Source of the DNA: Adiantum capillus-veneris
Taxonomy: Eukaryota; Streptophyta; Polypodiopsida; Polypodiales; Pteridaceae
Assembly (NCBI GenBank): GCA_014529385.2
Contig: CM043954.1
Span: forward strand, 6,571,806 to 6,635,805
Length of the DNA stretch: 64,000 nt
Direction of reading: 5' to 3'
Numbering within the stretch: the stretch's first letter is position 1; each line of letters starts with the position of its first letter. This document shows, piece by piece, positions 30,972-42,843 of the stretch. Below the pieces are notes generated by a model, which searched no databases, had not been told where the DNA came from, and worked only from the letters and a program-made list of their open reading frames with translations. A program made the position numbers and the translations under genes.

Positions 30972-33900
30972 TTACCTCTCTCTTGAAATCATAATCGTCC
31001 TTGACTATAAGGTAGAGAAGATAAAGCCTAGTCATTTGCCCATGTTTCTTAGCGGGTAGAGGGTCCCTTTTTACCCTACGACATCATTCCAGAATGGATG
31101 AATAATCCATTTGGTGCTCGGGAGACTTATCTGCCGCAAGCATGTCTGCTCTTTAGTCTATATCATACTTCCAAAGTAGAGTGACAAGTTCTACTTGGTG
31201 TTTGGGAGACGTCGTCACCACAAACATGATCATAAGCATGCATACTTCTTAAATTTTGTGCACAATAAAAGAAAGAGAATGAGTCTTTTAAGACAAAAAC
31301 ATTTTTTATTTAAAATGTATTTTCATTTGCTTATTCTAGAGTAGCATTGTAAGCATTGACAAGCTTCATATTATCCTTAAGCTAGGTTCATTGCATCCAT
31401 CTAGCATCTTTAAAAGGATAATCCTTAAACTTAACAAGATATCATTGGATAATCTTATCGTTTCTTAGTACCTTGTCTTCGTGTTGAAGAATCGATTCCG
31501 GCTACAACACCTCTTCTTGATCTTCGATCTCTGGAAGGTCCTCAATTATTGGTTCTTTTTGTGGCTCTCCTTTGTAAGGCTTGAGTAGGCTCTCATGGTT
31601 AGAATTGTGAACAAGCCAATGGTTGGGAAACTTCAACTAATAATCCATCTCATTGATTGGCTTAAGATTTTTTATAAAAAGCACCATAGTATCTTTTTGC
31701 TAGTTTAGCATAATACTTATGGTGGCCCGTAGAATTCTTGCCCGTAGTATACCTTAGATGAGCCTTGAGAAACTTTAGCAAGACCCAATCATTTTCCTTA
31801 AAGTCTAAGGCTCTTCTATGCTTATTAGCAACAACCCTTTTTGTCTTTGCTTTGAGATGGTTATAACCTCTTTAATCTTTGGAAAAGATTCTTGTGACTC
31901 TTGGCTATATTCATCAGCAACAAAGATCTTCCCATATACTTTAAGTAGTAAGGAACTTTTGGATCTTCCCTTTTTAACCTCGAAAGGTGCTTTCCCCATA
32001 GAAGCATGTACAATGTCATTGTACGCATACTCTATAAGAGGTAGATACTTCTCTCATTGAGAACGTTGATCTACTTCCATGACATAGGCTTTTAGTAGAT
32101 TCAAGAATCATTAGATTATTTATTTCACTTTGGTCATCCATTTGTGGATGATAGGTCAAAAGAGAAATTTAATCTACTTCATAGATTCTCAAAGAGACCC
32201 TTCTAGAAATTACTGGTCATTCTAAGATCTTTGTCCGACACTATGGATGTTGGCAAGCCATGATACTTGAAAATTTGAGATCTAAAGAGGGTTGCCGTTT
32301 GATGTGCCTTAATAGTCTTTTTGACAGGCATGGAGGGTGTTTTCTTGCTAAGCCCGTCGTCTAAAACAATCCAGGATGCTTCTCTTGATCAAATTTTAAT
32401 TTTTGGTATACCACGCATTTTGAAACATACTCTTGTATGTTTACTTTTCATGGTAGACCAACATAAATACATTTCTACTCCTCAAAGAGTAGATTATGGA
32501 ATCCCTCTTTGCCCCGTATAAGGAGAATCATTGGATTCATACATGACTTTCTTACTGTATGGGTGAGTAACACATAGTCTATTGCTGTTTGGAAGATAAC
32601 CATTGTCCAAGGTGAATGGTTCTTTATTTTTCTTCCCTGATGCTAAGGCTGTAGTTACGTACTTAAAGTCTCGGTCAGTAGCATAGTCATCTATCATAAA
32701 AGATAGATCATTGTGAGTTGCTATAGACACCACATTTACCCTTGGCCGTTGTAAAAGTGCATCGATCGCTTGATTGTGCTTGCCAGCAATGTGAGAAAAT
32801 ATGAAATTTAAATTGCGAAAGAAAATTTTTCCACCTCATTTGTTTGTCGGAGAGCTTGGTTTGCGTCATGAAGTTCTTGAGGCTTCGTGATCCATTCGTA
32901 GGATGAATGGAGCCCCCAAGAGATAGTGCTTCCATGTGTCTAGGGTATGTAGAATGCTAAAAGCTCTTTTTCGTATATGCCCAAGACCCGTTCATCGACA
33001 TTGTGCCTTCGGCTCTCATATGCTATGGCATGCCCTTCTTGAAGCAAAACTGCTCCAAGGCAATCACCTCAAGTATCACATTGGACCTCAAATGGCTTTG
33101 AGAGATCCGGAAGCATAAGGAATGGTTGGGAGGTAAGCTTCTCTTTGAGATTGTCAAAAGCATTTTGTTCTTTAGCAGTCCATGAGTACTTAACGTTCTT
33201 CTTTGTTAAGTCATGCAATGGTCTTGCTGTTTGAGAGAATTTTGCTATGAAGCGTCTATAGTATGCACACATACCAATAAAGCTTCTTAGCTCATGTAGA
33301 TTACTTGGATTGGGCCATGATTTTATTACCTCCAACTTTGATGGATCCATACGCATACCATCTTGAGAGATAATGTGACCTGAATATTGAATCTCTTGTA
33401 GAAAAAATTCATTTTTCTTTTGATTAATGAAAACACAACTTGAAAGATTACCTGGAGGTGTCACTTGGACTTCTCAAGAGAATTTGAGTGGCTTGAATAT
33501 TTTTGTCCATCGTGAGTTTGAATGCGGTTGGAGCATTTGTAAGGATGAAACTTGTAACTTTTCAAATAGATCTTCTACCCGCGGCACGGGAAATCTTTTT
33601 TATATATATAGTGATCCTATTTAGTGCTCTATAGTTGACACACAAGTGATATGTGCCATCTTTCTTTTGCACTAAAATTATTTTTGAGCAGAATGGAGAG
33701 GAGCTAGGCCTCACCATCCCTTTTTCCACTAATTCATGCACTTGCCTCACGATCTCCTCTTGTTGAGCTTGTGAAACTCAATAAGGAGGTTTATTAGGTG
33801 GTGAGCTTCCAAGTAGAAGCTCTATTGCATGCTCATCATCCGCTTGTTTTGGATATAGCTCACTAGGGATGTCATCAATGAAAACATCTTGAAATCCATT

Positions 33901-34467
33901 TAAGAAATTAGACAAATCTAATTCCTCCTGATTCCCTTTATTGTTACTTGTGAAAACATTAGAATCATTTGCAGATTCTCTAACAAAAATCATATACGCA
34001 AAAATAGAGCTTTTTCATTGACTTACCAGAAGCAAGCGTATTTACCAGGGATATGGTGTTCCCCAACTCATTAGCATCTATGTACATGCTCTTTTCCCTG
34101 TAGCTGAAGTAGATTCTCCTTTTAGGGAACTTCATGTTGGCAACCATGCGGTTGAACCATGGTGCCCCTAGGATAACATCCTCATGTTGGAGACGAGAGA
34201 TAAAAATAGTCTTCTTTGTCGACATAGATTTGGACATGAAGCTTCAACTTCCCAATCAAGGGAGTAACAGAGGCTTGCTCTCCCTTGAAATTTGTGTCAG
34301 CAGTTACAATATCTCCCATCTCAAAAGTTTGAATGTCCAACTAGGTGGCCAACTCCGTTGATATAAAGTTGTGATTAGAGTCAGGGTCAAACAAGATGAA
34401 GGCATCATGCTCCCTTTTCCCCAAGCGTAGGAGAGTGATGAGCCTTTGCAATGAGTATCTTCTTTTC
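30972..34467 (-). pseudogene. pol: Protease-RT-RNase H-integrase remnant of element B, in the inverted block
   Basis: Heavily broken frames in the same order as A. They include protease-region sequence near 34380-34430 and 33980-34237 ([14 protein letters not shown]), the RT N-terminus ([20 protein letters not shown], 33562-33750) and the RT thumb (YSGHIISQDGMRMDPSKL, 33069-33464). Also present are the RNase H end (32494-32935) and integrase pieces (31805-31999 MGKAPFEVKKGRSKSSLLLK). There are many stops and frameshifts. It ends in a polypurine tract at 30972-30990. Confidence 0.85.
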
Positions 34468-35536
34468 AATTCAAAGATAAACTCTGAAGAGGCATAAACG
34501 GTTTCCATGCTTAATTGACTAAGTGCTTGAAGTGTTCAATTCAAACCAAATGACTTAAGAAGCATAAAAGACACATGTCAAAATCCTCCACATGTGGCCC
34601 TCATGATGTGCTTGAATCCTATTGGATAGGCTTTAAAGGGGTTTAATGAGAATTTACATGCATAAAAATAAATAATTAAGTTCTTTCTCTCAAAGTGGAA
34701 AAAGAGGACACATGTCCAAATGATATAATTAAATAATACAATAGAGAGAGAGAGAGAGAGGGAGAGAGAAAGAGGTGTGGATCAAGCATGAGAGGGGGTA
34801 TACTCTGCCACACACACACACACACACACTCTCTCTCTCTCTCTCTCTCATTGTGAAGTGCAAAGTGCAAGAGCTCCATCTCCTTCTTCAAGCTTGTTGA
34901 GAAGTGGAGAGCCTACACCAACACTCTTGGCTATGGAATGCAAATCCAACCAAGAGCCATGCTTCAATGCTTTAGCTTGCCATCTTCTTCATCTTCATTA
35001 CTATGTTATTATGCTATGTTAAGCAAGAAGAGTGATGATAAGTGAAGAACCATTTCTTTCTCCTATGGATGATTCTTCTTCCTCTTCCCTACCCTCATTC
35101 CCCGCTAGCTCTCTCCACCTTCGAAGGTGTTTGAGGCCTTGGGATTGAGGCTTGGGATAGTTAATGTTTTTTGCAAAGTTTATGTTATGCTCATGATGCA
35201 TGAAGCTTTCCATCTTTATAGCATCACCAAGGTCACAAGGAACACAAAGATTGTATTGTACCAAATCTCTCTTGATGGGAGAATCTATAATACAAACGCC
35301 TCTTGGAGGGGGAACTGTCTCCAAGTAAATCCGGTCCTCAACTATTGTCATGTTCTCTAATACTCTCTCTCTCTCTTGCAAAAGTATTGTTCATGTCAAG
35401 TTAAGTGAGTACTATGTTCATGTTGCTACCATCAATTAAGTTCACCCACTATGTTCTCAAAGTGATCTCACAAAATTGCTCACTTTAATTCTCTTAATTC
35501 CGCTATCCTCAAATTTCATATGCCATTTGCATTACA
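34468..35536 (+). repeat. Remainder of B's 3' LTR, plus orientation
   Basis: Resumes at AATTCAAAGATAAACTCT, matching 20765 onward of the 5' LTR, and ends GCATTACA at 35536, followed by the target repeat CATTA. Contains GA, CA and CT runs at 34741-34775 and 34811-34850. Confidence 0.85.
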
Positions 35537-35541
35537 CATTA

Positions 35542-35999
35542 TCTGAGGTGAAGACATCCCATTCAAATAATGAGTTGTTTTTGAAATTGGCTACTATCAT
35601 GGCATGCCTAAATGGAGTCGGTGGTGGTGATGATCAAATGAGCACTAGAGATGTTGCCAAGGCTTTAGGACTGCACCAAAGAAATGTCATTGCTGCAAAT
35701 TTTTGGCTTCATCATATTGCGGAGGAAGGATCACTTCCCTTAGATGCTTGTCACCATCAACTGCATATAGAAAGCATCATAAGAACCAATGTTAGGGAAA
35801 TTGTGTTTCAGTTTTGGATGGTGGAAACCACATCTCCCCAAACAAGAAAGATGTTGTTCGAAAGAGAATAGGCAAGAGTGTGCATGTACTACATCCAATG
35901 CATCTACTCAATTTGCCTCAGGCATATCATCCCAAACATATAAGAGTGTGTCATAATGCTTTACTATGTGCTGCTTCTATCCTTTCCAAATGCTTTATC
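35542..35999 (+). other. Remnant of a coding sequence of unknown family (flank of B's insertion site)
   Basis: A plus frame of about 90 codons contains MSTRDVAKALGLHQRNVIAA and a segment about CHHQLHIESIIRTNVREIVF, FWMVE. A neighbouring frame continues SPNKKDVVRKRIGKSVHVLH. The helix-turn-helix-like VAKALGLHQRNV and the SPNKKDVVRKRIG run look like a decayed DNA-binding or transposase-type protein, but I cannot name the family. Confidence 0.4.
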
Positions 36000-36229
36000 T
36001 GAAGTCGCGGAGCGGGGCGTGGATCGACTCACACACACACACACACACACACACACAGATACACATAGAGCTTACACAGTACACAGAGAAGTCGTTTGAA
36101 GGGTTATATCCCAAAACCTTATTATCCACAAAAGTATACGTGAGTATATACAAAGAGTTAGAGGTAAGTGAGTTAGGCGGGCGGGCGGCCATATCCGTAT
36201 AAGAGGCCACTTGGGCTTTAATCCCAACA
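36000..36229 (-). repeat. 3' LTR of copia D
   Basis: Starts TGTTGGGATTAAAGCCC at 36229 after the purine tract TTTAAGTGGGAGGT. The probable end is GCGACTTCA at 36000. Includes a CA/GT microsatellite (36029-36057). The far end is less certain than the near end. Confidence 0.7.
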
Positions 36230-36313
36230 ACCTCCCACTTAAAGTCCAATGTGGCACTTTAAGTAACTGTAAATCTATGAACATAAATGTACAAATATTT
36301 ACATGGCTGCCAT

Positions 36314-37975
36314 CTATCCAATGCCCAATAACTCACGACAATGCACAAAGCCCTCTCCTGGAAGTCCCTTTGTGAGTAGATCAGCAGGATTGTCCTTGGT
36401 GTGGATCTTCAGCAGTTGTATCTGCTTGTCTTCAAGTACTTCCCTAATGAAGTGATATTTCACATCAATATGCTTAGTCTTGGAATGGAACACTGGATTC
36501 TTTGCCAATTGTATAGCACTTTGACTATCACAATATAACTCTGGCATATCTACTTTGATTCCCAAGTCTGCTACCAATCTACCAAGCCAAATAGCTTCTT
36601 TGCATGCCTCGTTTGCTACAACATACTCAGTTTCTGTAGTAGACTGTGTAATACAATCTTGTAATCGAGATCGCCATGATATGGCACCTCTAGCCAATGT
36701 AAAGACATAGCCTGATGTAGATCTCCTCTTATCCAAGTCTCCTACATAATCTGAGTCAGTGTATCCTCTGACACTCAAATCCTGACTACCATAGCATATG
36801 CGCATACTCTTTGTATGTTTTAAGTATCTCATGATACCTTTCACTGCCTCCCAATGTTTCTTGCCGGGATTTGACATATATCTGCTAACCACTCCCACTG
36901 CAAATGCAATATCCGGATGTGTAGCAATCATTGCATACATCAAACTATCCAGTGCAGATGCATATGGAATCTTATCCATTTCAACCTTTTCTTCCTCAGA
37001 CACAGGACAATCTTGTTTGCTAAGTTTCACATATGGTGGCAATGGAACACTCAATGCCTTTCCCTTCTCCATATTGAAACGTTGCAAAACCTTGTCAATA
37101 TATTCTGTTTGAGATAACCAAACCAACTTCTTTGATCTGTCTCTCTCAATGCGCATACCAAGTATATGACTTGCCTCACCCATGTATTTCATGTCAAACG
37201 ATTTTTCCATCTTTGACTTCAAAGCTGAAATTTCTTCCAAGTGTTTGCCAGCAATCAACATGTCATCCACATACAAAATAAGGATCAGCCAACTGCCATC
37301 CTTAGCCTTCTTTGTATATAGACAATGATCGAACTCACTACGTTTGTAGCCTTGAGAAAGCATAAACTGGTGGAACTTATGGTACCATGCCCTCAGTGAT
37401 TGTTTTAAGCCATAAAGACTCTTTAACAACTGGCATACCAAATCTTCTTTGCCTTTTTGAACAAACCCTTCTGGCTGCTGCATGTAAATTTCCACATCTA
37501 AATACCCATGCAAGAACGCTGTCTTGACATCCATTTGGTGCAACTTCAAATCCAATATAGCAACCAATGCAAGAAAGCATCTCAATGTAGCCATCTTGAC
37601 CACTGGAGAGAAGACTTCATCAAAGTCAATGCCTTGTTCTTACTTAAAGCCCTTGGCCACAAGCCTTGCTTTGTACTTTGGCTGACTATCATGAGCGGTG
37701 ATCTTATACCTGTAAACCCATTTACAAGGTAGAGCCTTTTTGCCCTGTGGTAATTTAACTAGCTTCCATGTCTGGTTTTTATGCAGAGTTGTCATCTCTG
37801 ACTGCATGGCCAACTGCCATTTTTTCGAGTCAACCACTTGTAATGCTTCCTTGTAACAAGATGGTTCTCCGCAATCGGTGAGCATGACATAATTTAGAGA
37901 TGGCACATAACGATCAGGTGGCTTGTAGACATGCTCAGAATGTCTCACCACAACTGATTCTGCCTCTCTAGCCAC
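36314..37975 (-). pseudogene. pol: Reverse transcriptase and RNase H (copia D)
   Basis: From LPQGKKALPCKWVYRYKI, through VKMATLRCFLALVAILDL, VKTAFLHGYLDVEIYMQQPEG, LYGLKQSLRAWYHK and the catalytic box LILYVDDMLIAGK. RNase H follows: DSDYVGDLDKRRSTSG, STTETEYVVANEA, YCDSQSAIQLAKN, HIDVKYHFIREVL, ending RELLGIG. There is a break at about 37640, where one in-frame stop separates the first part. The 429-codon main frame is otherwise intact, making this the best-preserved copia RT in the window. Confidence 0.92.
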
Positions 37976-37987
37976 TGTAGGCTGTTC

Positions 37988-39310
37988 CTAAGCCTGGCCA
38001 TGCTGTCTTGATGTGCTAGCACTAGGTCCATCTTCCCTGAAGAAAACTCTTCTGATCTCCTCTGTCTTCTCTGGCTTAGTGTGAAACTTGGATTCATTGA
38101 AATGCACATCATTGCTACGAATAACTTCTGTGGACTCAGGATCCCAAAGCCGGTAACCCATCTCGCGCGATCCTTCGTAGCCAAGAAATATACACTTCTT
38201 GCTCTTTGGTTCTAACTTATTTCTGAACTCCTTAGGAATATGGCTATAAGCTTCACAACCAAAGACTCTGAGATGCTTATACAAAGGTGCCTTGCTTGTC
38301 CACAGTATCTTGGCCACTTCACTCTTATCCAGAACCCTACTAGGAGACCTATTGATCAAATGGACTGCTGTAGCCACTGCTTCCGCCCAAAATCCATCAG
38401 GCAACTCAGCATTTGACAACATGCTTCTGACCTTCTGTTGTATGGTCCTATTCATATGTTCCGCAATCCCATTCCGTGAAGGATTATATGGTGCAGTAAG
38501 TTCCCGCTTAATCCCTTTTGCTTCACAAAAGTCTTGAAAAGCTTTGGAAACGTACTCTCCACCATTTTCAGTTGTCAAATACTTCAGCTTCTGACCACTC
38601 TAATTCTCCACAAGCTGCAGAATGTCTTAAAGACCTTGAGCACCTCATCCTTGTGCTTCCAGAAGTAAACCCATACTTTGCGAGAATAGTCATCTATGAA
38701 TGTACAAAAGTACGCTGCTCCCCCTAGCAACAAACTAGGCATTGGTCCGTATAGATCACTATGCACAAGAGCTAACCGTTCGTCCCTACGATTCCTCTTT
38801 GATCTGTGCGGTCCCTGTGTTTGCTTACCATAAACACAATGCTCACAAAAGTCGAAATGTTGAAATGAAAAGCCAAGCAGATAACCATAATGAGAAAGTA
38901 TTTCCATTCCTCTTTTTGACATATGTCCCAGCCTACGATGCCACAGTGACACATTTGGCTGGTCAATCACATTGATTACATGGTTTTTAACCTCTGAAAC
39001 ATGTAAAGTGTACAGAGTTCCTGACTTGCGGCCATGTGCTATAGTCATTGAACCTTTGGAGATCTTCCAAGCGCTGCTCCCAAAAACTGTCACATAACCC
39101 GCATCATCCAACTTCCCTGTACTGATCAAGCTCTTTCGGATTGCTGGAACATGTCTGACATTCTTGAGCCATAAAGAAGAGCCATTCTGAAACTTCAACT
39201 GCACATCTCCCACTCCAAGTATGTCACAAACCTACTCATTGCCAAGTCTGACATAATCTTTAGTAGTCACATATGATGTAAACCACTCTTTGTGCGGAGA
39301 AACATGCTTA
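37988..39310 (-). pseudogene. pol: Protease end, GAG-pre-integrase and integrase (copia D)
   Basis: Begins with the last part of protease (HKEWFTSY ... GDVQLKFQNGSSLWLKNV, RHVPAIRKSLISTGKL). Then the GAG-pre-integrase HHCC (SLWHRRLGHMSKRGMEIL, FDFCEHCVYGKQ) and the integrase core: LVHSDLYGPMP, FIDDYSRKVWVYFWKH, ENGGEYVSKAFQDFCEAKGI, YNPSRNGIAEHMNRTIQQKV. A stop in the protease end (near 39230), a frameshift and an amber stop near 38585-38610 break it. The second catalytic position reads TTENGGEY, Glu instead of the usual Asp in TDNGGEY. Confidence 0.88.
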
Positions 39311-39371
39311 TTTATATCTTATTGGTTTCTCTACTTGATTGTGGGATTGTTAACTTGGTCTGACCAATGAA

Positions 39372-42300
39372 TTGGATGCTACCCTACCAGGTTCACTCTC
39401 ATCTACCTCAGGAGCTCCAAAGAAGAAAACCATGAAGGAAAAGTTTTCCAAGCTTCCACCATACCAGTTAGAAGAAGACTCCCTCATGGAAGCAAATGTC
39501 ACCTTGCTATCAAAAGAACAACTTGAATGTCAACATGTTACTATATACCATGGTTCATTCAAAGCACACACGGATCTAAAGTTGTTCAAATGTTGCCAAA
39601 GGAAGCTCAAGACTTAGTCAAAGAAGAGGCCATCCGGCCACTTTGGGAAAGAATTGTCCTTAAAGCCTACCTTGAACTGGAACCTTGTGGTGTAGACTCT
39701 GAGAGGGCTTATGAGCTCCTACACAACATTACAAAAGAAGGAAGGGCAACCATCTCATATTTGAATGACTCTCCAATAGAGGTGCACATCACAAAAGACC
39801 AAGTTGCTAAATCCCTAAGGCTGCAAAGAGGAGTAAAGCCTGTGAGAGACAGAGGGTTGCCCACAGCCGGTATTTTCACCAGTCGGTCATCGACCTCCTT
39901 CTTAGATCTAAAGAAAAGAGGGATAGAGCGGGCTCTTCGGCTCTACCATCAGCACTTTCATTTCACTACTAAAAGACCTCCTTGATACATAGTTCCAAAT
40001 CATGTCATGCTCTTAGATCTAAAGGAAAGAGGGATAGAGCGGGCTCTTTGGCTCTTTGGCTCTATCATCATCACTTTCATTTCACTACTAAAAGGCCTCC
40101 TTGATACACAATTCCAAATCATGTCATGGCGTCCACATTCACACAGGCCTCAAAGAGAGAAGGTTTGACAGAAGTAGACCACGTTCGCTATATTCACACC
40201 ACTCTCACTCATGTGAAAAATCCAGAGAACATTCTTGGGAGCTCCAAAAGTGTTAACAAGAATTGCTTATCATGCTATCGGCCAGTCATAACATCTACCG
40301 CCCGCCCCATAGCAAAATCTATGGCTATTGAGCAGGACTGAAGAAAGACGAAGCGCAGACAAGAGCTCCACCAGTGAGGACGAGAATAAGGACCAAACTA
40401 GTCATTGTCCCTAGCCAAAAGACAACTACTGCAACAAAAGCCACGGCAAGTGACAAGGAAGAAGAAGAAGTGGTGGAGGAAGAGACTCCCCTTGAAAGAA
40501 AGGGAAGAGAAAAAGGGAAAGAAAGGTAGAGGACACAAAAACAACAAAACAACCACGCCCTGCAGTAGCAACAGAAGAACCAATCCAAAAGGTAGCAAGA
40601 ATCAAAAGAGAGAAGGCGGCTTTTGAGTTAGAAAGAGGGCTCAAAGGAGATTCTGAGAAAAAATCTAAAGCATCTCAAAGGAGAATCAAAATTCAAACCA
40701 AACACCTAATGTTCAATGAAAAGGATGATCCTCGGGCTTGCCTAGAGCATCTCTATCATAAAGAAGAACAGGCCCATGAATAAGAAGAAGTTGACTCACC
40801 ACCTAAGGAGAATTCACCCAAATAACCAGTCAACCCTATTGCAAAAGTTCCACACTCCTCTCTCCCAAGTGCAACATCACAGCTGAAGGACACAACACAA
40901 CCACAACTAGAGGAGGCCATTCCCATTGCTAGCAATATGGAACCAATTACCAAAATGCCCAAAGAAACTATCAAGGAGCAAGAGGGTAAAGCTAGCCCAG
41001 TAGAGACACAAAATACTCAAGCCAACCAACCGGATGAGCCAATCACTGAGGCTCAAGACACACAAATAGATCAGCTTGAAGCGAGCAACAGAAGAAGAAT
41101 GGAGAATCTAAAGGACATAGATGAATATGCACACAATGTGGTGGACAAAATGAAAGAAAAGATCCATGCTCACCACCAACAGCTTCATAGTGTATACATG
41201 CGACTACGGCTCTCAGAGGAAAGGCTAGACATGGCTAATGTTTGTGTCAAATCATACAAAGAAACCATGGAATTCAAAGAAAGGAATTGGCTGAACTAAC
41301 TGCAAAGATAGCAATAGATTTGGAAGCTCTCCAGACAATTAGTAAGTAGCCAACAAGTCACAATGGCCACCTTAGCTCTACCGAATCTACTTCAACAATT
41401 GACAGGCCACAAATCCAGCTAAACATTGCAAATACTTAGTTGGCACAATCAGAAGCCTGGTGCTAAGAGCAAAATACATTTCTAAACCAGCTCAAGGACA
41501 ACCCTACAATAGCCACACTATAGGGCACAAATCAGGCATATAAAGGAGTGGAATAGAAAGTTTAAGACCTGCGATGTAGTTGAAGTTAGAGTAAATGAAG
41601 AGAAGAGAGCTCTCTATCCGGTTTATGCAATGAGAGGAGAGATACCAACACGAAATAGACCAACTAAAAGAATAATTGACCAAAGCTCAAGCAACAACCA
41701 TGGCACATGCTACCATATCAGAGGACGTATAGGTAGATTCTACAATGCAAGATCAAGATACCCTAAAGTTTATGGATTTTGAAGCAGCAACCATTGGAAA
41801 GGCCAGTCTTCCTGATCTAGATATTTCTCATGATGAAGTTGGACCCTCTGCTCAACCAAAAAGCTTAACTACTGAGAAGGAATCAACATTGAAAAAGCAG
41901 GTAGAAGAGGAGACATAGACCATCTGGAAGGAAGCCATGTAGTGGGAGGAGAAAATATTGCATTCCATCAATGTCAACCTCCTCACTTCACCATATATAA
42001 ATGAGGCATGGCATCAGCAAGCTCTACCCTTTCCTCTGATCAAATTTGAAGGACTCCACATCAAAGAGAGGTTACTTAAAGATTTCCAAGACGACCCAAC
42101 ACTGGCACATCCCAAGTGGCAAGAGATCTGGCTGAACCGACACCCCATGTATTTGATATTGTATACAAATGCACCAACTCCTATCAAGCAAGAGACTGTG
42201 TAGTGCCTGGTGCCAAGAGTCCAAAGTTGGTAGCAACACTTTCTCCTCCAGCAAAAGCGATCTACTTGGCTAAACTACCCAAGGTTTCCACCTCCTTCAA

Positions 42301-42803
42301 ATAACCAACCCACAGAGGACTACATGGTGGAAACACTCTCCTCGACCATTTAGCTATTTCACGACATTCCGGATTTGGCATGCATCATGCTGGTAAAGAT
42401 TGCAAAAATGCACTTAACTTGTTTGCAAACTTTTCACCATGTAGAACAAACAGATGCAGCATGGATGTCCTTTCTTGAGGGGCCAAAGGGCCTATGCTAC
42501 AATTTATCAAGCCAGCCCTTCAAAGAAGTGCTTCATGGCTATGCTAGGGTGATGTCTCTACCATCCTACTACATGTAGACATTTAAAGAAGCATTCTACA
42601 TGGGCTTCTCGATCTTTGGCCCCATCATCACCAATTTCAGGGCAAGATTTGTCAGTTACTCCACTGTTGAGCAAAGAAATAAAGTCACCATGCAGCTTAT
42701 ATCAATTGAAGATAAAGAACTCCACCTTAGATACCAGCAGGGTCTCGAGCAGCACACACAAAGGACAACGGCAAGGAAGTCCGACAAGTACTTAGCACCC
42801 TAA
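39372..42803 (+). pseudogene. Large decayed coding region of element E, family unknown
   Basis: Consecutive frames appear to be one product of roughly 1100 residues broken by stops and frameshifts. They hold SGAPKKKTMKEKFSKLPPYQ and LPKEAQDLVKEEAIRPLWER, then a globular-looking stretch to about 39985. A segment with VDHVRYIHTTLTHVKNPENI lies at 40126-40341, and a Lys/Glu-rich basic-acidic region at 40400-40700. A predicted coiled coil (DIDEYAHNVVDKMKEKIHAH, 41060-41290) follows, and a C-terminal part (ITNFRARFVSYSTVEQRNKV) ending near 42803. It could be a divergent gag of a non-autonomous element or a captured gene. I do not recognise it. Confidence 0.5.
39901..40127 (+). repeat. About 110-bp tandem duplication inside E
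   Basis: TTAGATCTAAAG...AAATCATGTCATG occurs twice in succession (39901-40009 and 40010-40127) with small differences, including an extra GGCTCTTT. Confidence 0.85.
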
Positions 42804-42830
42804 GTAGCTGTGTTTAGAACGACACAGGCA

Positions 42831-42843
42831 AGGAAGGGGAGAA
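42831..42843 (+). promoter_or_regulatory. Polypurine tract of element E
   Basis: AGGAAGGGGAGAA directly before TGTTAGCTGC, 28 bases after the end of the coding region. This is the classical position of the plus-strand primer of an LTR element. Confidence 0.65.

Larger units (their letters stand above)
20247..35536 (+). mobile_element. Ty3/gypsy chromovirus-type element B, interrupted by A and partly inverted
   Basis: Both outer ends are LTR ends (TGTCATAAAATATAATATC start at 20247, GCATTACA end at 35536), flanked by the identical 5-bp repeat CATTA (20242-20246 and 35537-35541). Within it, in order: the 5' LTR start (to 21398); inserted element A (to 30315); gag zinc-knuckle remnant in plus orientation (to 30452); a 4.0-kb block in minus orientation holding the pol region and the start of the 3' LTR (30453-34467); the rest of the 3' LTR in plus orientation. 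The LTR end, PBS and gag start of B are deleted at A's left border. Confidence 0.85.
36000..39310 (-). mobile_element. Ty1/copia element D, 5'-truncated
   Basis: The minus strand runs from the end of protease (about 39310) through GAG-pre-integrase, integrase, RT and RNase H to a polypurine tract and a short 3' LTR (36229-36000). Gag, the 5' LTR and most of protease are absent. It is the same lineage as F and G, judged from RT wording and the LTR start TGTTGGG. Confidence 0.88.

Noticed and set aside
40325-40644. Phe/Leu/Ser-rich minus-strand frames that look like membrane proteins
   Set aside because: Antisense shadow of the Lys/Glu-rich part of element E.
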